A stretch of DNA of 64,000 bases, from assembly GCF_019204025.1 (NCBI RefSeq), contig NZ_JAGSPB010000001.1, positions 744,001 through 808,000 on the forward strand, in the 5' to 3' direction. The stretch comes from Erythrobacter ani. Its GTDB lineage: Bacteria; Pseudomonadota; Alphaproteobacteria; Sphingomonadales; Sphingomonadaceae. The notes beneath the pieces are model-generated. The model had not been told where the DNA came from and searched no databases. It saw only the letters and a list, made by a program, of their open reading frames with translations. This document shows, piece after piece, positions 43,994 to 53,216 of this stretch (position 1 is the first letter of the stretch; each line of letters opens with the position of its first letter). Position numbers and translations under genes: made by a program.

Positions 43994-46054
43994 TCACTGA
44001 CAGCTCAGGCATTCCTCGTAATCGGTCTGCTGTTCGCCCAGTTCGGCTTTCAGCGCGATTTCGGGAGCGTCTTTGGTGTTGTCCGCTTCGACGCCGCCGG
44101 CAAAGCCTGCGCGCTGCACCGATTTCGAGCGGAGGTAATAGAGCGATTTGATACCCTTCTCCCACGCCTGGAAGTGCAGCATCATCAGATCCCACTTGTC
44201 GACATCAGCCGGGATGAACAGGTTCAGCGACTGCGCCTGATCGATGTATGGCGCGCGGTCGGCAGCGAATTCCAGCAGCCAGCGCTGGTCGATTTCGAAG
44301 CTGGTCTTGAAGCTCGCCTTTTCCTCCGCGGTGAGGAAGTCGAGGTGCTGGACACTGCCGCCCTGCTCCAGGATCGAATTCCACACATTGTTCGAATTCT
44401 TCGATTTCTTGTCGAGCACCTTCTCCAGATACGGGTTCTTCACGATGAAGCTGCCCGACAGGGTCTTGTGCGTGTAGATGTTCGCCGGGATCGGCTCGAT
44501 ACAAGCCGATGTGCCGCCGCAGATGATCGAGATCGACGCGGTCGGCGCGATCGCCATCTTGCAGGAAAAGCGTTCCATCGCGCCCATTTCCGCCGCATCG
44601 GGGCATGGGCCGCGCTCCTGCGCGAGCAGCATCGAAGCCTCGGACGCCTTGGCCTGAATATGCTTGAACATTTTCAGGTTCAGCGCCTTCGCCATCGCGC
44701 TTTCGAAACCCAGCCCCTTTTGCTGGAGAAAGGAGTGGAAGCCCATCACGCCAAGTCCAACCGAACGTTCACGCTCGGCGGAATATTTGGCGCGCGCCAT
44801 CTCGTCGGGTGCGCGGTCGATATAATCCTGCAGGACATTGTCGAGCATGCGCATCACGTCTTCGATGAACTGCTTGTCGCCGTTCCACTCATCCCATTTT
44901 TCCAGGTTGAGCGAAGAGAGGCAGCACACGGCGGTGCGATCGTTGCCGAGGTGATCGACACCCGTTGGCAGGGTGATTTCGCTGCACAGGTTGGAGGTCG
45001 AGACCTTCAGGCCGAGATCGCGGTGATGCTTTGGCATCATGCGGTTCACGGTATCGTTGAAGACGATGTAGGGCTCGCCGGTGGCAAGGCGGCATTCGAC
45101 CAACTTCTGGAACAGCGAACGCGCATCGACCTTGCCGCGAACTTCGCCGGTCTTGGGCGATTTGAGTTCGAATTCGGCGCCGTCGCGCACCGCTTCCATG
45201 AACGCATCGGTCAGCAACACGCCGTGGTGCAGGTTCAATGCCTTGCGGTTGAAGTCCCCGCTCGGTTTGCGGATCTCGAGAAATTCCTCGATCTCCGGGT
45301 GCGAGACATCGAGATAGCACGCCGCAGACCCGCGCCGCAGCGACCCTTGCGAAATCGCGAGGGTGAGCGAATCCATGACGCGCACGAACGGGATGATGCC
45401 GCTGGTCTTGCCGTTGAGGCCCACCGGCTCGCCAATACCGCGGACATTGCCCCAATAGGTGCCGATGCCGCCGCCCTTGGAGGCGAGCCAGACATTCTCG
45501 TTCCAGGTGTTGACGATCCCGTCGAGGCTGTCGGACACGGAATTGAGATAGCAGCTGATCGGCAGGCCGCGCGATGTGCCGCCATTCGAAAGGACCGGCG
45601 TTGCCGGCATGAACCACAGGTTCGAGATGTAATCGTAGAGCCGCTGGGCGTGCTCCTGATCGTCGGCATAGGCATCGGCGACGCGCGCAAACAGATCCTG
45701 ATACTTCTCGCCCGGCAGGAGATAACGATCGGTCAGCGTTTCCTTTCCGAATTCGGTGAGGTTCGCATCGCGGCTTTCATCGATCGTGATGTCGAACCGG
45801 CGATCGTTGACTTTCTTGCTGCTGCTGTCGGCAGCGCTTTTGGCCGCTTCGCCGATTGCACTGGCGAGCGCTTCCCCGGCCTTTTCCGCGACCAGCTCTT
45901 CGCTGCCCTTGTCGCTCGTCTTCATGCTTACAGCCTTTGTTTGCTTGGCGCGCGCTTTCGCGGCGGGGGCATCGGTTGCCGCGGCCGTGTCTGATTCGGT
46001 CAGCACGTCGCCTGTTGCTTCGTTCGGCACGCTATCACTCGCTTTAAATTCCAT
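43994..46054 (-). CDS. nrdA: Ribonucleoside-diphosphate reductase, alpha subunit
   Basis: A 686-residue catalytic subunit that reduces ribonucleoside diphosphates. The active-site cysteines lie in LPISCYLNS, TSNLCSEI (with the N-x-C-x-E set) and TAVCCLSSLNL; the C-terminal redox pair is CLSCQ. The N-terminal ATP-cone is absent. In its place is a 90-residue Ala/Lys/Glu-rich stretch before RRFDITIDESR. Allosteric activity control by dATP through an ATP-cone is therefore not expected. The start could also be the internal ATG at residue 44. Confidence 0.96.
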   Translation of the reverse strand: MEFKASDSVPNEATGDVLTESDTAAATDAPAAKARAKQTKAVSMKTSDKGSEELVAEKAGEALASAIGEAAKSAADSSSKKVNDRRFDITIDESRDANLTEFGKETLTDRYLLPGEKYQDLFARVADAYADDQEHAQRLYDYISNLWFMPATPVLSNGGTSRGLPISCYLNSVSDSLDGIVNTWNENVWLASKGGGIGTYWGNVRGIGEPVGLNGKTSGIIPFVRVMDSLTLAISQGSLRRGSAACYLDVSHPEIEEFLEIRKPSGDFNRKALNLHHGVLLTDAFMEAVRDGAEFELKSPKTGEVRGKVDARSLFQKLVECRLATGEPYIVFNDTVNRMMPKHHRDLGLKVSTSNLCSEITLPTGVDHLGNDRTAVCCLSSLNLEKWDEWNGDKQFIEDVMRMLDNVLQDYIDRAPDEMARAKYSAERERSVGLGVMGFHSFLQQKGLGFESAMAKALNLKMFKHIQAKASEASMLLAQERGPCPDAAEMGAMERFSCKMAIAPTASISIICGGTSACIEPIPANIYTHKTLSGSFIVKNPYLEKVLDKKSKNSNNVWNSILEQGGSVQHLDFLTAEEKASFKTSFEIDQRWLLEFAADRAPYIDQAQSLNLFIPADVDKWDLMMLHFQAWEKGIKSLYYLRSKSVQRAGFAGGVEADNTKDAPEIALKAELGEQQTDYEECLSCQ

Positions 46055-46258
46055 ATCAGCCCCGTTCGTCTCCCCCGAATCGGCGCTACGCGACCTTCTA
46101 GCGAAGAATTGCGCATGTTCCGATTCTGTTCTCTACAGACCGATCAACAGAATATCCGCAAGAAAGCCACAGCCTGTCCCGCTTCTTATCCCCATGATCT
46201 CCCCGTCCAGTGCTGCATCGCCCCACAATTGAGACTCCGATCCCCTGCGCAAAAGCCC

Positions 46259-46305
46259 CATTAGGTCATATGGGGTCGATGCGCTGCGATCACTAGGTCT
46301 TGTGG
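46259..46305 (-). promoter_or_regulatory. Tandem NrdR-like boxes upstream of nrdA
   Basis: CATTAGGTCATATGG (46259-46273) and CACTAGGTCTTGTGG (46291-46305) agree at 12 of 15 positions and are 32 bases apart, about three helical turns, which is the usual arrangement of NrdR boxes. They lie 205-250 bases before nrdA. The rest of 46055-46653 shows no gene. Confidence 0.55.
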
Positions 46306-46653
46306 GTGTGCAGCCCCGAACAACCACTAAATGATGAATCAGGCGCCGCTCGCGCGCAAGAGGGTAAATGCCAAATTCATAAAAGTTTACGTGGCGGAAT
46401 GCAGTGTATTACCCAAGTGCAACGCCGCGACGCGGCAGAACTCCTAGGCTTGTCGAACGCGCAACCCCAAAAAGGAATCTGCGAAAAAATTTTGGCGGGC
46501 AAAAGGTGTTTGGCGGACTTGTGAATCAATCGAATCTCGGCGCGCAACAATCGAATCCGGATTGGTTCGGCGGCAGCTCGCAAACCTCTCCCGCAAAATG
46601 GCGCTGCGATGAATTGAGGCGACGGCGCCCGGCATTGCAGGTAACCTCGCGGC

Positions 46654-47244
46654 ATGCTCGAATCGGTCCCGCCCGAACTGCTCAGCGATCTGCGCCGGCG
46701 CCACGGCGAACCGCAGCGGCGCTATCACGACTGGTCGCATATCGAAGCGCTGCTCGGCCGTTTCGAGTCCGTCGAGGATCGGATCGGTGATCGCGCGGCG
46801 GTCCTCTATGCGATTCTGTTCCACGACGCGGTCTACGATCCGCGCGCAAACGACAATGAACGGCGCAGCGCAGCGCTCTTGACCGAGATATCGCCGCCGA
46901 TGCCGATCTCCAGCCTGTCGAACGCGCGCCGCATGATCGAGGCGACGGAGGGTCATCATCTGCCGAACGACCTTTCAGGCGCCGCCCGAGACGACTGCGC
47001 GCATTTCCTCGACATGGATCTCGGCATACTCGGCGCGGCTCCGGACCGGTTCGACATTTACGAACAGCAGATCCGCGCCGAATATGCCCACGTGCCCGAT
47101 GATGCCTTTCGCACTGGTCGAGCGAAGGTTCTGCGCCATTTCTCGCAGCGCAAACGGCTTTATTTCAGTGCGTGGGGGCAGGACCGCTTCGAAAGCCAGG
47201 CGCGCGCCAATCTGGCCCGCTCACTCGCCCTGCTCGAAGGTTAG
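46654..47244 (+). CDS. HD-domain metal-dependent phosphohydrolase-like protein
   Basis: A 196-residue protein with the histidine motifs RRYHDWSHI and ILFHDAVYDP near the N-terminus and TEGHHLP and FLDMDLGIL further on, in the order of HD-superfamily metal sites. Related predicted proteins are common in Proteobacteria but uncharacterised. The stop overlaps the converging hydrolase gene by four bases. Confidence 0.85.
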   Translation: MLESVPPELLSDLRRRHGEPQRRYHDWSHIEALLGRFESVEDRIGDRAAVLYAILFHDAVYDPRANDNERRSAALLTEISPPMPISSLSNARRMIEATEGHHLPNDLSGAARDDCAHFLDMDLGILGAAPDRFDIYEQQIRAEYAHVPDDAFRTGRAKVLRHFSQRKRLYFSAWGQDRFESQARANLARSLALLEG

Positions 47245-48149
47245 GCCGCGACCGCCTTCTGCTGGGCCGCAGCCTTGGCATGGGCCGCTATCTCTTCAGC
47301 CAGCCGGTCGATCAGTTCCGGCGGCAGGTCGTGGCCCCAGCCCGGCAGCGTTACCAGCTTCGCACCCGGAATATGCGCGGCGGTGTCCTTACCACCTTCA
47401 AGCTTCACCAGCGGATCATCCTCTCCGTGCAACACGAGGGTCGGCGTGGTCACGGATTTCAGACGGTCTCGCCTGTCGCCATCGTCGATGATCGCTGCGA
47501 GCTGGCGCGGAAGGCCTGCGGGATAGACGCTGCGCCTGACGAGCCTCGTCACGCGCTCACGCCGGCGCTCGGGATCGGCGGGAAAGCCGGGGCTGCCGAT
47601 CGCCTGCTGTACCTTGATCCCGTGCGCCACCAAGTCTTCTTCCTCGAGCGAGGGGAGCGGCGCGATGAGCGCATCCATCGCGGGCTTGTCTGCCTGCGGG
47701 AGCTTGCGGTTACCGGTGGTCGACATGATCGAGGTGAGCGAGTGCAGCTTGTCCGCGTGATTGATCGCCATCAGCTGCGCGATCATTCCGCCCATCGATG
47801 CACCGACCACATGCGCGCGCTCGATCTGCAAAGCGTCGAGCAACCCTGCGCCGTCTGCGGCCATATCGGCGAGCGTGTAAGGAACCTTTGCGGGCCAGCC
47901 GATAAGCTTGCGAAGAACCTGTGTCTTGAGACCCGGAGCCTTCGCACCGTCGAATTTCTGCGAAAGACCGATATCGCGGTTGTCGTAGCGGATGACGCGG
48001 TAGCCATGGCCCCTCAGTGCTTCGACAAATTCGTCGGGCCACAGGATCATCTGCGCACCCAATCCCATCACCAGCAGGATCGGATCGTCGTTCGCATTCC
48101 CCTGCTCTTCGTAAAACAATTCGACGCCATTGGCGGTGATGGTCGGCAT
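47241..48149 (-). CDS. Alpha/beta hydrolase
   Basis: A 302-residue hydrolase with the complete triad: serine in VVGASMGGM, aspartate in LHGEDDPLV and histidine in LPGWGHD. The oxyanion segment is VMGLGAQM. Unlike the first hydrolase of the window, the nucleophile elbow is canonical. It starts at the ATG at 48149 (MPTITANGVELFYEE); the frame is open farther upstream without similarity. The substrate is unknown. Confidence 0.92.
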   Translation of the reverse strand: MPTITANGVELFYEEQGNANDDPILLVMGLGAQMILWPDEFVEALRGHGYRVIRYDNRDIGLSQKFDGAKAPGLKTQVLRKLIGWPAKVPYTLADMAADGAGLLDALQIERAHVVGASMGGMIAQLMAINHADKLHSLTSIMSTTGNRKLPQADKPAMDALIAPLPSLEEEDLVAHGIKVQQAIGSPGFPADPERRRERVTRLVRRSVYPAGLPRQLAAIIDDGDRRDRLKSVTTPTLVLHGEDDPLVKLEGGKDTAAHIPGAKLVTLPGWGHDLPPELIDRLAEEIAAHAKAAAQQKAVAA

Positions 48150-48355
48150 GCATTCACTCCGTAAATTGGTTCTTCCAGAGGAGGGATGCCCGAAAAATGC
48201 CGATGACCCAAGTCCCCGAATGAACAGCGGACACCAAAACGCGCCGCACCCGCCCTGCCCCTCGGTACTTACCAAGCGGGACTGGAGGCAGAGAGATGCG
48301 GCGCGCAGGCCCTGATTAGGGGGCCGGCCTCGGCGTCAGGAGATTGGTACCTCCC

Positions 48356-48868
48356 TCAACCGCCAAGCAGGATGTATTTGCTCTTTCCAGCAGCGAAGCG
48401 CTCCGGCTGGGATCTCTTCATCTCGGCATAGAGCTGCTTCTTGATCTCAAGATTGTCGGCGAACACGATCCGCGCGAGAAACTTTTTGCCTTCGGGATTG
48501 ACCACCGGGACGTCCGACAACGTATCGAGCTTGCCGACGGCATGGCGGGCGACACGGCGCGCCGCCCAGTTCCCTTTCCCGTCGAGCACCCGGATGTCTT
48601 CGGCACTTCCGTCCGCACCCATGGTGAACGCCACATCGACAATGGCATTATTCGGACGCACTTTCCTGGAAATGGGCTCTCTTTCGAGCGCGCGGTTCAA
48701 ATCCTGCGTGGTTTCCTTCTGCCATTGCTCCATCGCGCTTGCCGACCGGACGACGATATCATCGGATGCAGCGGCAGGCTTGTCGCCAGCATGGGCAGGG
48801 GCGGAGAACGGCAGCGCAAGGGCGGCAGCCAGCGCAGCAGCGGAGATGGTTTTCGTGACGGCTTTCAT
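48356..48868 (-). CDS. Exported TonB-C-like protein
   Basis: A 170-residue protein with a cleavable signal (ALALPFSAPAHAG) and a C-terminal region resembling the TonB C-terminal domain (IVDVAFTMGADGSAEDIRVL, then ARRVARHAVGKL). There is no transmembrane anchor beyond the signal, so it is probably a periplasmic TonB-like protein. The interval 48869-49159 downstream of its start shows no gene. Confidence 0.8.
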   Translation of the reverse strand: MKAVTKTISAAALAAALALPFSAPAHAGDKPAAASDDIVVRSASAMEQWQKETTQDLNRALEREPISRKVRPNNAIVDVAFTMGADGSAEDIRVLDGKGNWAARRVARHAVGKLDTLSDVPVVNPEGKKFLARIVFADNLEIKKQLYAEMKRSQPERFAAGKSKYILLGG

Positions 48869-49159
48869 TGGATCATCCTCTCAAAAAAAACTCGAAGATG
48901 ACCGATCGCAAAGACTTGCCGAACACCAGTCCCGTTCACTCGTGCAGTGGCTCTGTCGGTCGATCAGACGCGGTGAGCGGATGTCGCACTTTCACCTTAA
49001 GGGGTTTCAAGGTGCCGCTCACCGCGTCGATAGGAGGGATGCCAGATTGGACGAAAATTACAATTATGCATCGCCAGAAGGCTTTTTATGTCGCCTCAAC
49101 AGCTTCGTGCATCGATAAACTGCTCACCGGCCTCGACCGGCGTAATCGCAGAAATTGGC

Positions 49160-50098
49160 TCAACGCCAGTTCGGACCGCCGATTTCAAATCCGCGATTTT
49201 CCAGTTCATCCAGCACGCCGTCCTGTTCAGCGAGGACCCGAAGGGGGACGACAGCCAGAGTGGTGCCGTCCGAGCGCGCGGCATTCTCGATCGCATCGCT
49301 CCAGATGCCTCTGATCTCCTCGCCCAATTGCCGATCAGCCCACGGCCAGCACTGGCCGAGCGCGATTTCGAGCGGATTGGCCATTACCGCGGGGACGTCC
49401 AGGCGGCGCCAGTCATCGCCGCGCGCTTCGATGATGCTCTGTCCTGCTTCGGTAGCGGTCATCGCTGCCTCGAGACAGGGTATGTGGCTTTCGGGTTCGG
49501 CTTCGGCGAGATTGTCGAGCAGGTCCTCACCGCGAAACCGGGCGGGTCGTTCGATCGGGACATCCGCATCTTCGGCCGCCTCCCTGACGATATCGGTCGC
49601 ATCATCGCCGGTGTCGTCGTCGAAATCGAGCCGCCGCGCAAGCAGGTCAAATGCCGTCATCAGGAAGCTGCCGCGCGAATAATCCTTGTCGTACTCGGCT
49701 TCGAGCGCGGCCAGCCGTTCGAGCTGCGCCGCATCGAGATAGTCGGCAGCGACAGTCTTGTCCGGCAATTTGGTGAAGCGCCCACCTCGGAAAATCAGAC
49801 GGAAAATGTCGCCGGGGGAGATTTTGGGCTGCGAGCGGATGATGACCCGCTGCGCTTCGCCAGTCGCTTCCTCAAGCCGGTCCGGCTGCCACGGCGTGCT
49901 TTTGGGAACGGCACGGATTTCCCCGACGAGAACGACGGTGCCGGTTTCGGTATAGATCGTCCACATCGGCGCACCGGATCGCTGAGCCGTGACGACGATC
50001 TGGTTTTGGGTGGGCGGCGCGGGTTCGTCCTGCGCCGAAGCGGGTGCAGAAGCCAGTGCGGCTGCGACGCCCGCGAGGAATTTCTTTCGAGCCAACAT
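49160..50098 (-). CDS. TraB/GumN-like exported protein
   Basis: A 312-residue protein with a signal peptide (MLARKKFLAGVAAALASAP, cleavage after ASAQ). The mature part begins with APMWTIYTETGTVVLVGEIR, the arrangement of TraB/GumN-family proteins, which usually have two GxH-like motifs; those are not obvious here. Possible periplasmic peptidase fold, activity unproven. It stands downstream of the AAA ATPase, 46 bases from it. Confidence 0.8.
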   Translation of the reverse strand: MLARKKFLAGVAAALASAPASAQDEPAPPTQNQIVVTAQRSGAPMWTIYTETGTVVLVGEIRAVPKSTPWQPDRLEEATGEAQRVIIRSQPKISPGDIFRLIFRGGRFTKLPDKTVAADYLDAAQLERLAALEAEYDKDYSRGSFLMTAFDLLARRLDFDDDTGDDATDIVREAAEDADVPIERPARFRGEDLLDNLAEAEPESHIPCLEAAMTATEAGQSIIEARGDDWRRLDVPAVMANPLEIALGQCWPWADRQLGEEIRGIWSDAIENAARSDGTTLAVVPLRVLAEQDGVLDELENRGFEIGGPNWR

Positions 50099-50144
50099 AA
50101 GTGAGGGCGATAGGGCGGGCCGCCTTGCTCCAGTCTGTACCGAT

Positions 50145-50927
50145 CTACTCGATCATCGCCTCAACGGTGTCATGCGGATAAAGCATGAATTCGCGGTAGA
50201 TGCGAAAGTGTTCGGTATCCTCCAAAGTGATCGGTTGGAGGCCGAAACGGCTGATATCCCACAAGGCGGCGTCAGGCAGCGCCATCAGGATCGGTGAGTG
50301 GGTTGCCATGATGACTTGCGTTTTGCCCTCGCGCTGCATTCGCCGCAGAATCTTCAGGAAGTCGAATTGCCGCATAGGCGAGAGGGCGGATTCCGGTTCG
50401 TCGAAAAAATAGATACCCTGATTGTTCAATCGCTCCTCGAAAAAGCCCAGAAATCCCTGCCCGTGCGAAGCCTTTAGAAACTGAGGAGGTGTCTTTCCAG
50501 ATTCGATCGACGCCTCGTCAAGATACCGGGCGACATCGAAGAACGTTTCGGCGCGAAAGAACCAGCCATTGCGGACCTGCGGAAGCCAAGAGGTTTTGAG
50601 CAACTCTCCCAGGGCACCGCCATCTGTGTCGTGAGCAATGGATTGGGAGACCGCACCCATTTGCTGCGCGCCGCCTTTGTCGCTGAATCCGCAAGCATGA
50701 GCGATCGCCTCCAGAATGGTCGATTTGCCGGAGCCGTTTTCGCCGACGATGATCGTGATCGGGCTATCGAACGCTATATCAATCCCCGAATTACCGATCA
50801 TCGGCAGATTGAAGGGATAGCGGTCCCAGTCGACCTCGTCCGGCCCTTCCTGCTCCTCGCGCTCGGGAAGCCAGACACGCTTGAGGAATGGCGGGGGTAA
50901 AGCGGTATCGCGACGCCGACGAGCCAT
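50145..50927 (-). CDS. AAA family ATPase (ABC-type, single protein)
   Basis: A 260-residue ATPase with Walker A GENGSGKST and Walker B YFFDEPESALS, then the switch ATHSP. It is a compact SMC/RecF-like head without a long coiled coil. Two bases separate it from nadB, so both genes probably share a transcript. Related small ATPases are often found in defence loci, but no partner nuclease is adjacent, so its role is open. Confidence 0.88.
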   Translation of the reverse strand: MARRRRDTALPPPFLKRVWLPEREEQEGPDEVDWDRYPFNLPMIGNSGIDIAFDSPITIIVGENGSGKSTILEAIAHACGFSDKGGAQQMGAVSQSIAHDTDGGALGELLKTSWLPQVRNGWFFRAETFFDVARYLDEASIESGKTPPQFLKASHGQGFLGFFEERLNNQGIYFFDEPESALSPMRQFDFLKILRRMQREGKTQVIMATHSPILMALPDAALWDISRFGLQPITLEDTEHFRIYREFMLYPHDTVEAMIE

Positions 50928-50929
50928 AG

Positions 50930-52516
50930 TCAGGGCACCAGCACCGTATCTCGCGGCTTTTCATCGGTTTCCGGGTAGTCGAGCGTGTAGTGCAGGCCGC
51001 GGCTTTCCTCGCGGTTGAGCGCGCTGTCGACGATCAGCTCGGCTGATTGAAGCAGGTTTCTCAGCTCGATCAGATCGGTCGTCACCCGAAAACTGCCGTA
51101 GTAATCCTCGACCTCCTTTTTCAGGAGCGCGATGCGATTGCGGGCGCGTTCCATCCTTTTCGTGGTGCGCACGATCCCGACATAATTCCACATGAAGCGG
51201 CGGATTTCCGTCCAGTTCTGCTTGATAACGACCTCCTCATCGGAATCGGTCACGCGGCTTTCATCCCACGGGAGGATCGCGGGCGGCTCTTCAAGCTCGT
51301 CCCACATGGTCAGGATATCGCTGGCTGCGGCCTCGCCAAAGACGAAGCATTCGAGCAGGGAATTGGACGCGAGGCGGTTTGCGCCGTGCAACCCGCTCTC
51401 GGTCACTTCGCCTGCCGCCCATAGGCCCGGCAAGTCGGTGCGGGCGTACAAATCGACCACCACGCCGCCACAGGTATAATGCTGCGCCGGAACGACCGGG
51501 ATCGGCTCCCTGGTCATGTCGATGCCAAGCCCGGACAGCTTTTCGTGGATCGTGGGGAAATGCTCGGTCACAAACTCGGCGGGCTGATGGCTGATATCGA
51601 GGTGGACGTAATCGAGCCCGAACCGCTTGATCTGATCGTCGATCGCGCGGGCGACGACATCGCGCGGGGCGAGTTCCATCCGCTCGGCATCGTAATCCTG
51701 CATGAACCGGTGTCCTGTCTCGGGATGCAGCAGATGTCCGCCCTCGCCGCGGACGGCCTCTGTGATGAGGAAATTCTTGACCTCGAGATTGTAGAGGCAG
51801 GTCGGGTGGAACTGCATCATCTCCATGTTGGAGACCCGTGACCCTGCGCGCCATGCCATTGCGATGCCGTCTCCCGTTGCGCCGCGCGGCGCGGTGGAGA
51901 ACTGGTACACGCGCCCTGCTCCGCCTGCGGCAAGGATCGTGGCTCTCGCAATGTGCCGTTCGACCCGCCCCGTTTCCTCGTTGAGTGCATAGACGCCCCA
52001 GACCCGCCCGGCGGCCGAGAATTTCTCCCGGTGGCGATCGGTGATGAAATCGATGCAGGTGCGCCCGGCGAGCATGGTGATATTGGGGCTCGCATCGGCA
52101 GCTTTCAGCAGCGCTTCCTGCACAGCCCAGCCGGTCGCATCATCGACATGGACGATGCGGCGGTGCGAATGGCCGCCTTCGCGGGTGAGGTGCAGCGAAT
52201 CCTCGTCGCGGTTGAAGGGTACGCCGAGTTCGCACAGCCGATCGATACTGGCAGGCGCGCGCTCGATCACGAATTCGACCGTCTCAAGGTCATTGAGGCC
52301 CGCGCCCGCCACCATAGTGTCGCGCACATGGTTGTCGAACGTATCGCCCGCATCGAGCACGGCAGCGATCCCGCCCTGCGCCCACGCCGTCGATCCGCCC
52401 GTCAACGTCCCTTTCGCCAGCACGAGGACGCGTTTCGATTCCGCCAGTTCGAGCGCTGCGGTTAGGCCGGCAGCGCCGGAGCCGATAATGACGACATCGT
52501 ATTCTGCGTGGTTCAT
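50930..52516 (-). CDS. nadB: L-aspartate oxidase
   Basis: A 528-residue flavoenzyme that oxidises aspartate to iminoaspartate for NAD synthesis. The FAD motif VIIGSGAAGLTAAL, TGGSTAWAQGGIAA, the HPTCLYN block and the C-terminal GLHGANRLASNSLLE are family hallmarks. The start at 52516 gives the normal N-terminus. No nadA or nadC gene lies beside it in the window. Confidence 0.95.
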   Translation of the reverse strand: MNHAEYDVVIIGSGAAGLTAALELAESKRVLVLAKGTLTGGSTAWAQGGIAAVLDAGDTFDNHVRDTMVAGAGLNDLETVEFVIERAPASIDRLCELGVPFNRDEDSLHLTREGGHSHRRIVHVDDATGWAVQEALLKAADASPNITMLAGRTCIDFITDRHREKFSAAGRVWGVYALNEETGRVERHIARATILAAGGAGRVYQFSTAPRGATGDGIAMAWRAGSRVSNMEMMQFHPTCLYNLEVKNFLITEAVRGEGGHLLHPETGHRFMQDYDAERMELAPRDVVARAIDDQIKRFGLDYVHLDISHQPAEFVTEHFPTIHEKLSGLGIDMTREPIPVVPAQHYTCGGVVVDLYARTDLPGLWAAGEVTESGLHGANRLASNSLLECFVFGEAAASDILTMWDELEEPPAILPWDESRVTDSDEEVVIKQNWTEIRRFMWNYVGIVRTTKRMERARNRIALLKKEVEDYYGSFRVTTDLIELRNLLQSAELIVDSALNREESRGLHYTLDYPETDEKPRDTVLVP

Positions 52517-52647
52517 GGGCGCGTCATGCCGAGAACCGCCGAACCGGGCAAGCAAAGAGCGTGAATTGCGAAGACCGGTCCGGTTTTGCAAACCTGCTTT
52601 GGCAGAGAGCACTTGAAACGAAGCGGATTGCGCGTCAGGCCGCTGCG

Positions 52648-53172
52648 ATGGCCAAATCGCATCCCCCTTCGAACCGTCAGGCGCTGATTGCGCGGCTTTC
52701 GGGATATTGGAAAATGGAGGCGGGTAACGTGGTGTTCGTGCCTGGGATCATGCTGTTCCTGGCGGGCGGCAAGATCGGCATTCTTTCGATCATCGCCATG
52801 GCTCCGATGATGGCGTTGCTCGCTATCGGAGCAATCTATTGGCGCGCGAAGCTGCACCACATTGAACATGGCGCATCACCGGACCAGACGATCGAAAGGA
52901 TCGCTGCGCTTGATAGGCCCATGCTTGTTGCCAGTGCGCTGGCGATCGCATGCGCTATAGTTGCATGGACTATCGAAGGTCTCGCTCTTGGCCTCGCAGA
53001 TAGATGGGTCGCGACCGCTTCCGCTACCCTCGCCGCGCTCGAATACGTCAATTACTATCATCGCCAATTGCAGCATTTCGACCACCTTTCCGACTGGAAG
53101 CGACTGATATCGGGCGGAGGCTTTCGCAAGAGCCAGCTGCGTCAGGATATCGAGCGCCTGCGCGGCGATTAG
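52648..53172 (+). CDS. Small membrane protein of unknown function
   Basis: A 174-residue protein with three hydrophobic segments (NVVFVPGIMLFLAGG, ILSIIAMAPMMALLAIGAIY, ALAIACAIVAWTIEG) and a charged C-terminus ending in RQDIERLRGD. The ATG at 52648 is one choice; the frame is open from 52561, divergent from nadB. I do not recognise the family. Confidence 0.65.
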   Translation: MAKSHPPSNRQALIARLSGYWKMEAGNVVFVPGIMLFLAGGKIGILSIIAMAPMMALLAIGAIYWRAKLHHIEHGASPDQTIERIAALDRPMLVASALAIACAIVAWTIEGLALGLADRWVATASATLAALEYVNYYHRQLQHFDHLSDWKRLISGGGFRKSQLRQDIERLRGD

Positions 53173-53216
53173 CTCGCAGCTGCCAGCTCAGATTGGTCAG
53201 ATCGCCGCGTTCCCCG

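Noticed and set aside
44174-45994. A 606-codon open frame on the plus strand
   Set aside because: It lies antisense to the clearly conserved nrdA gene; high G+C makes long antisense frames common, and the translation is Arg/Ala/His-rich without any domain.
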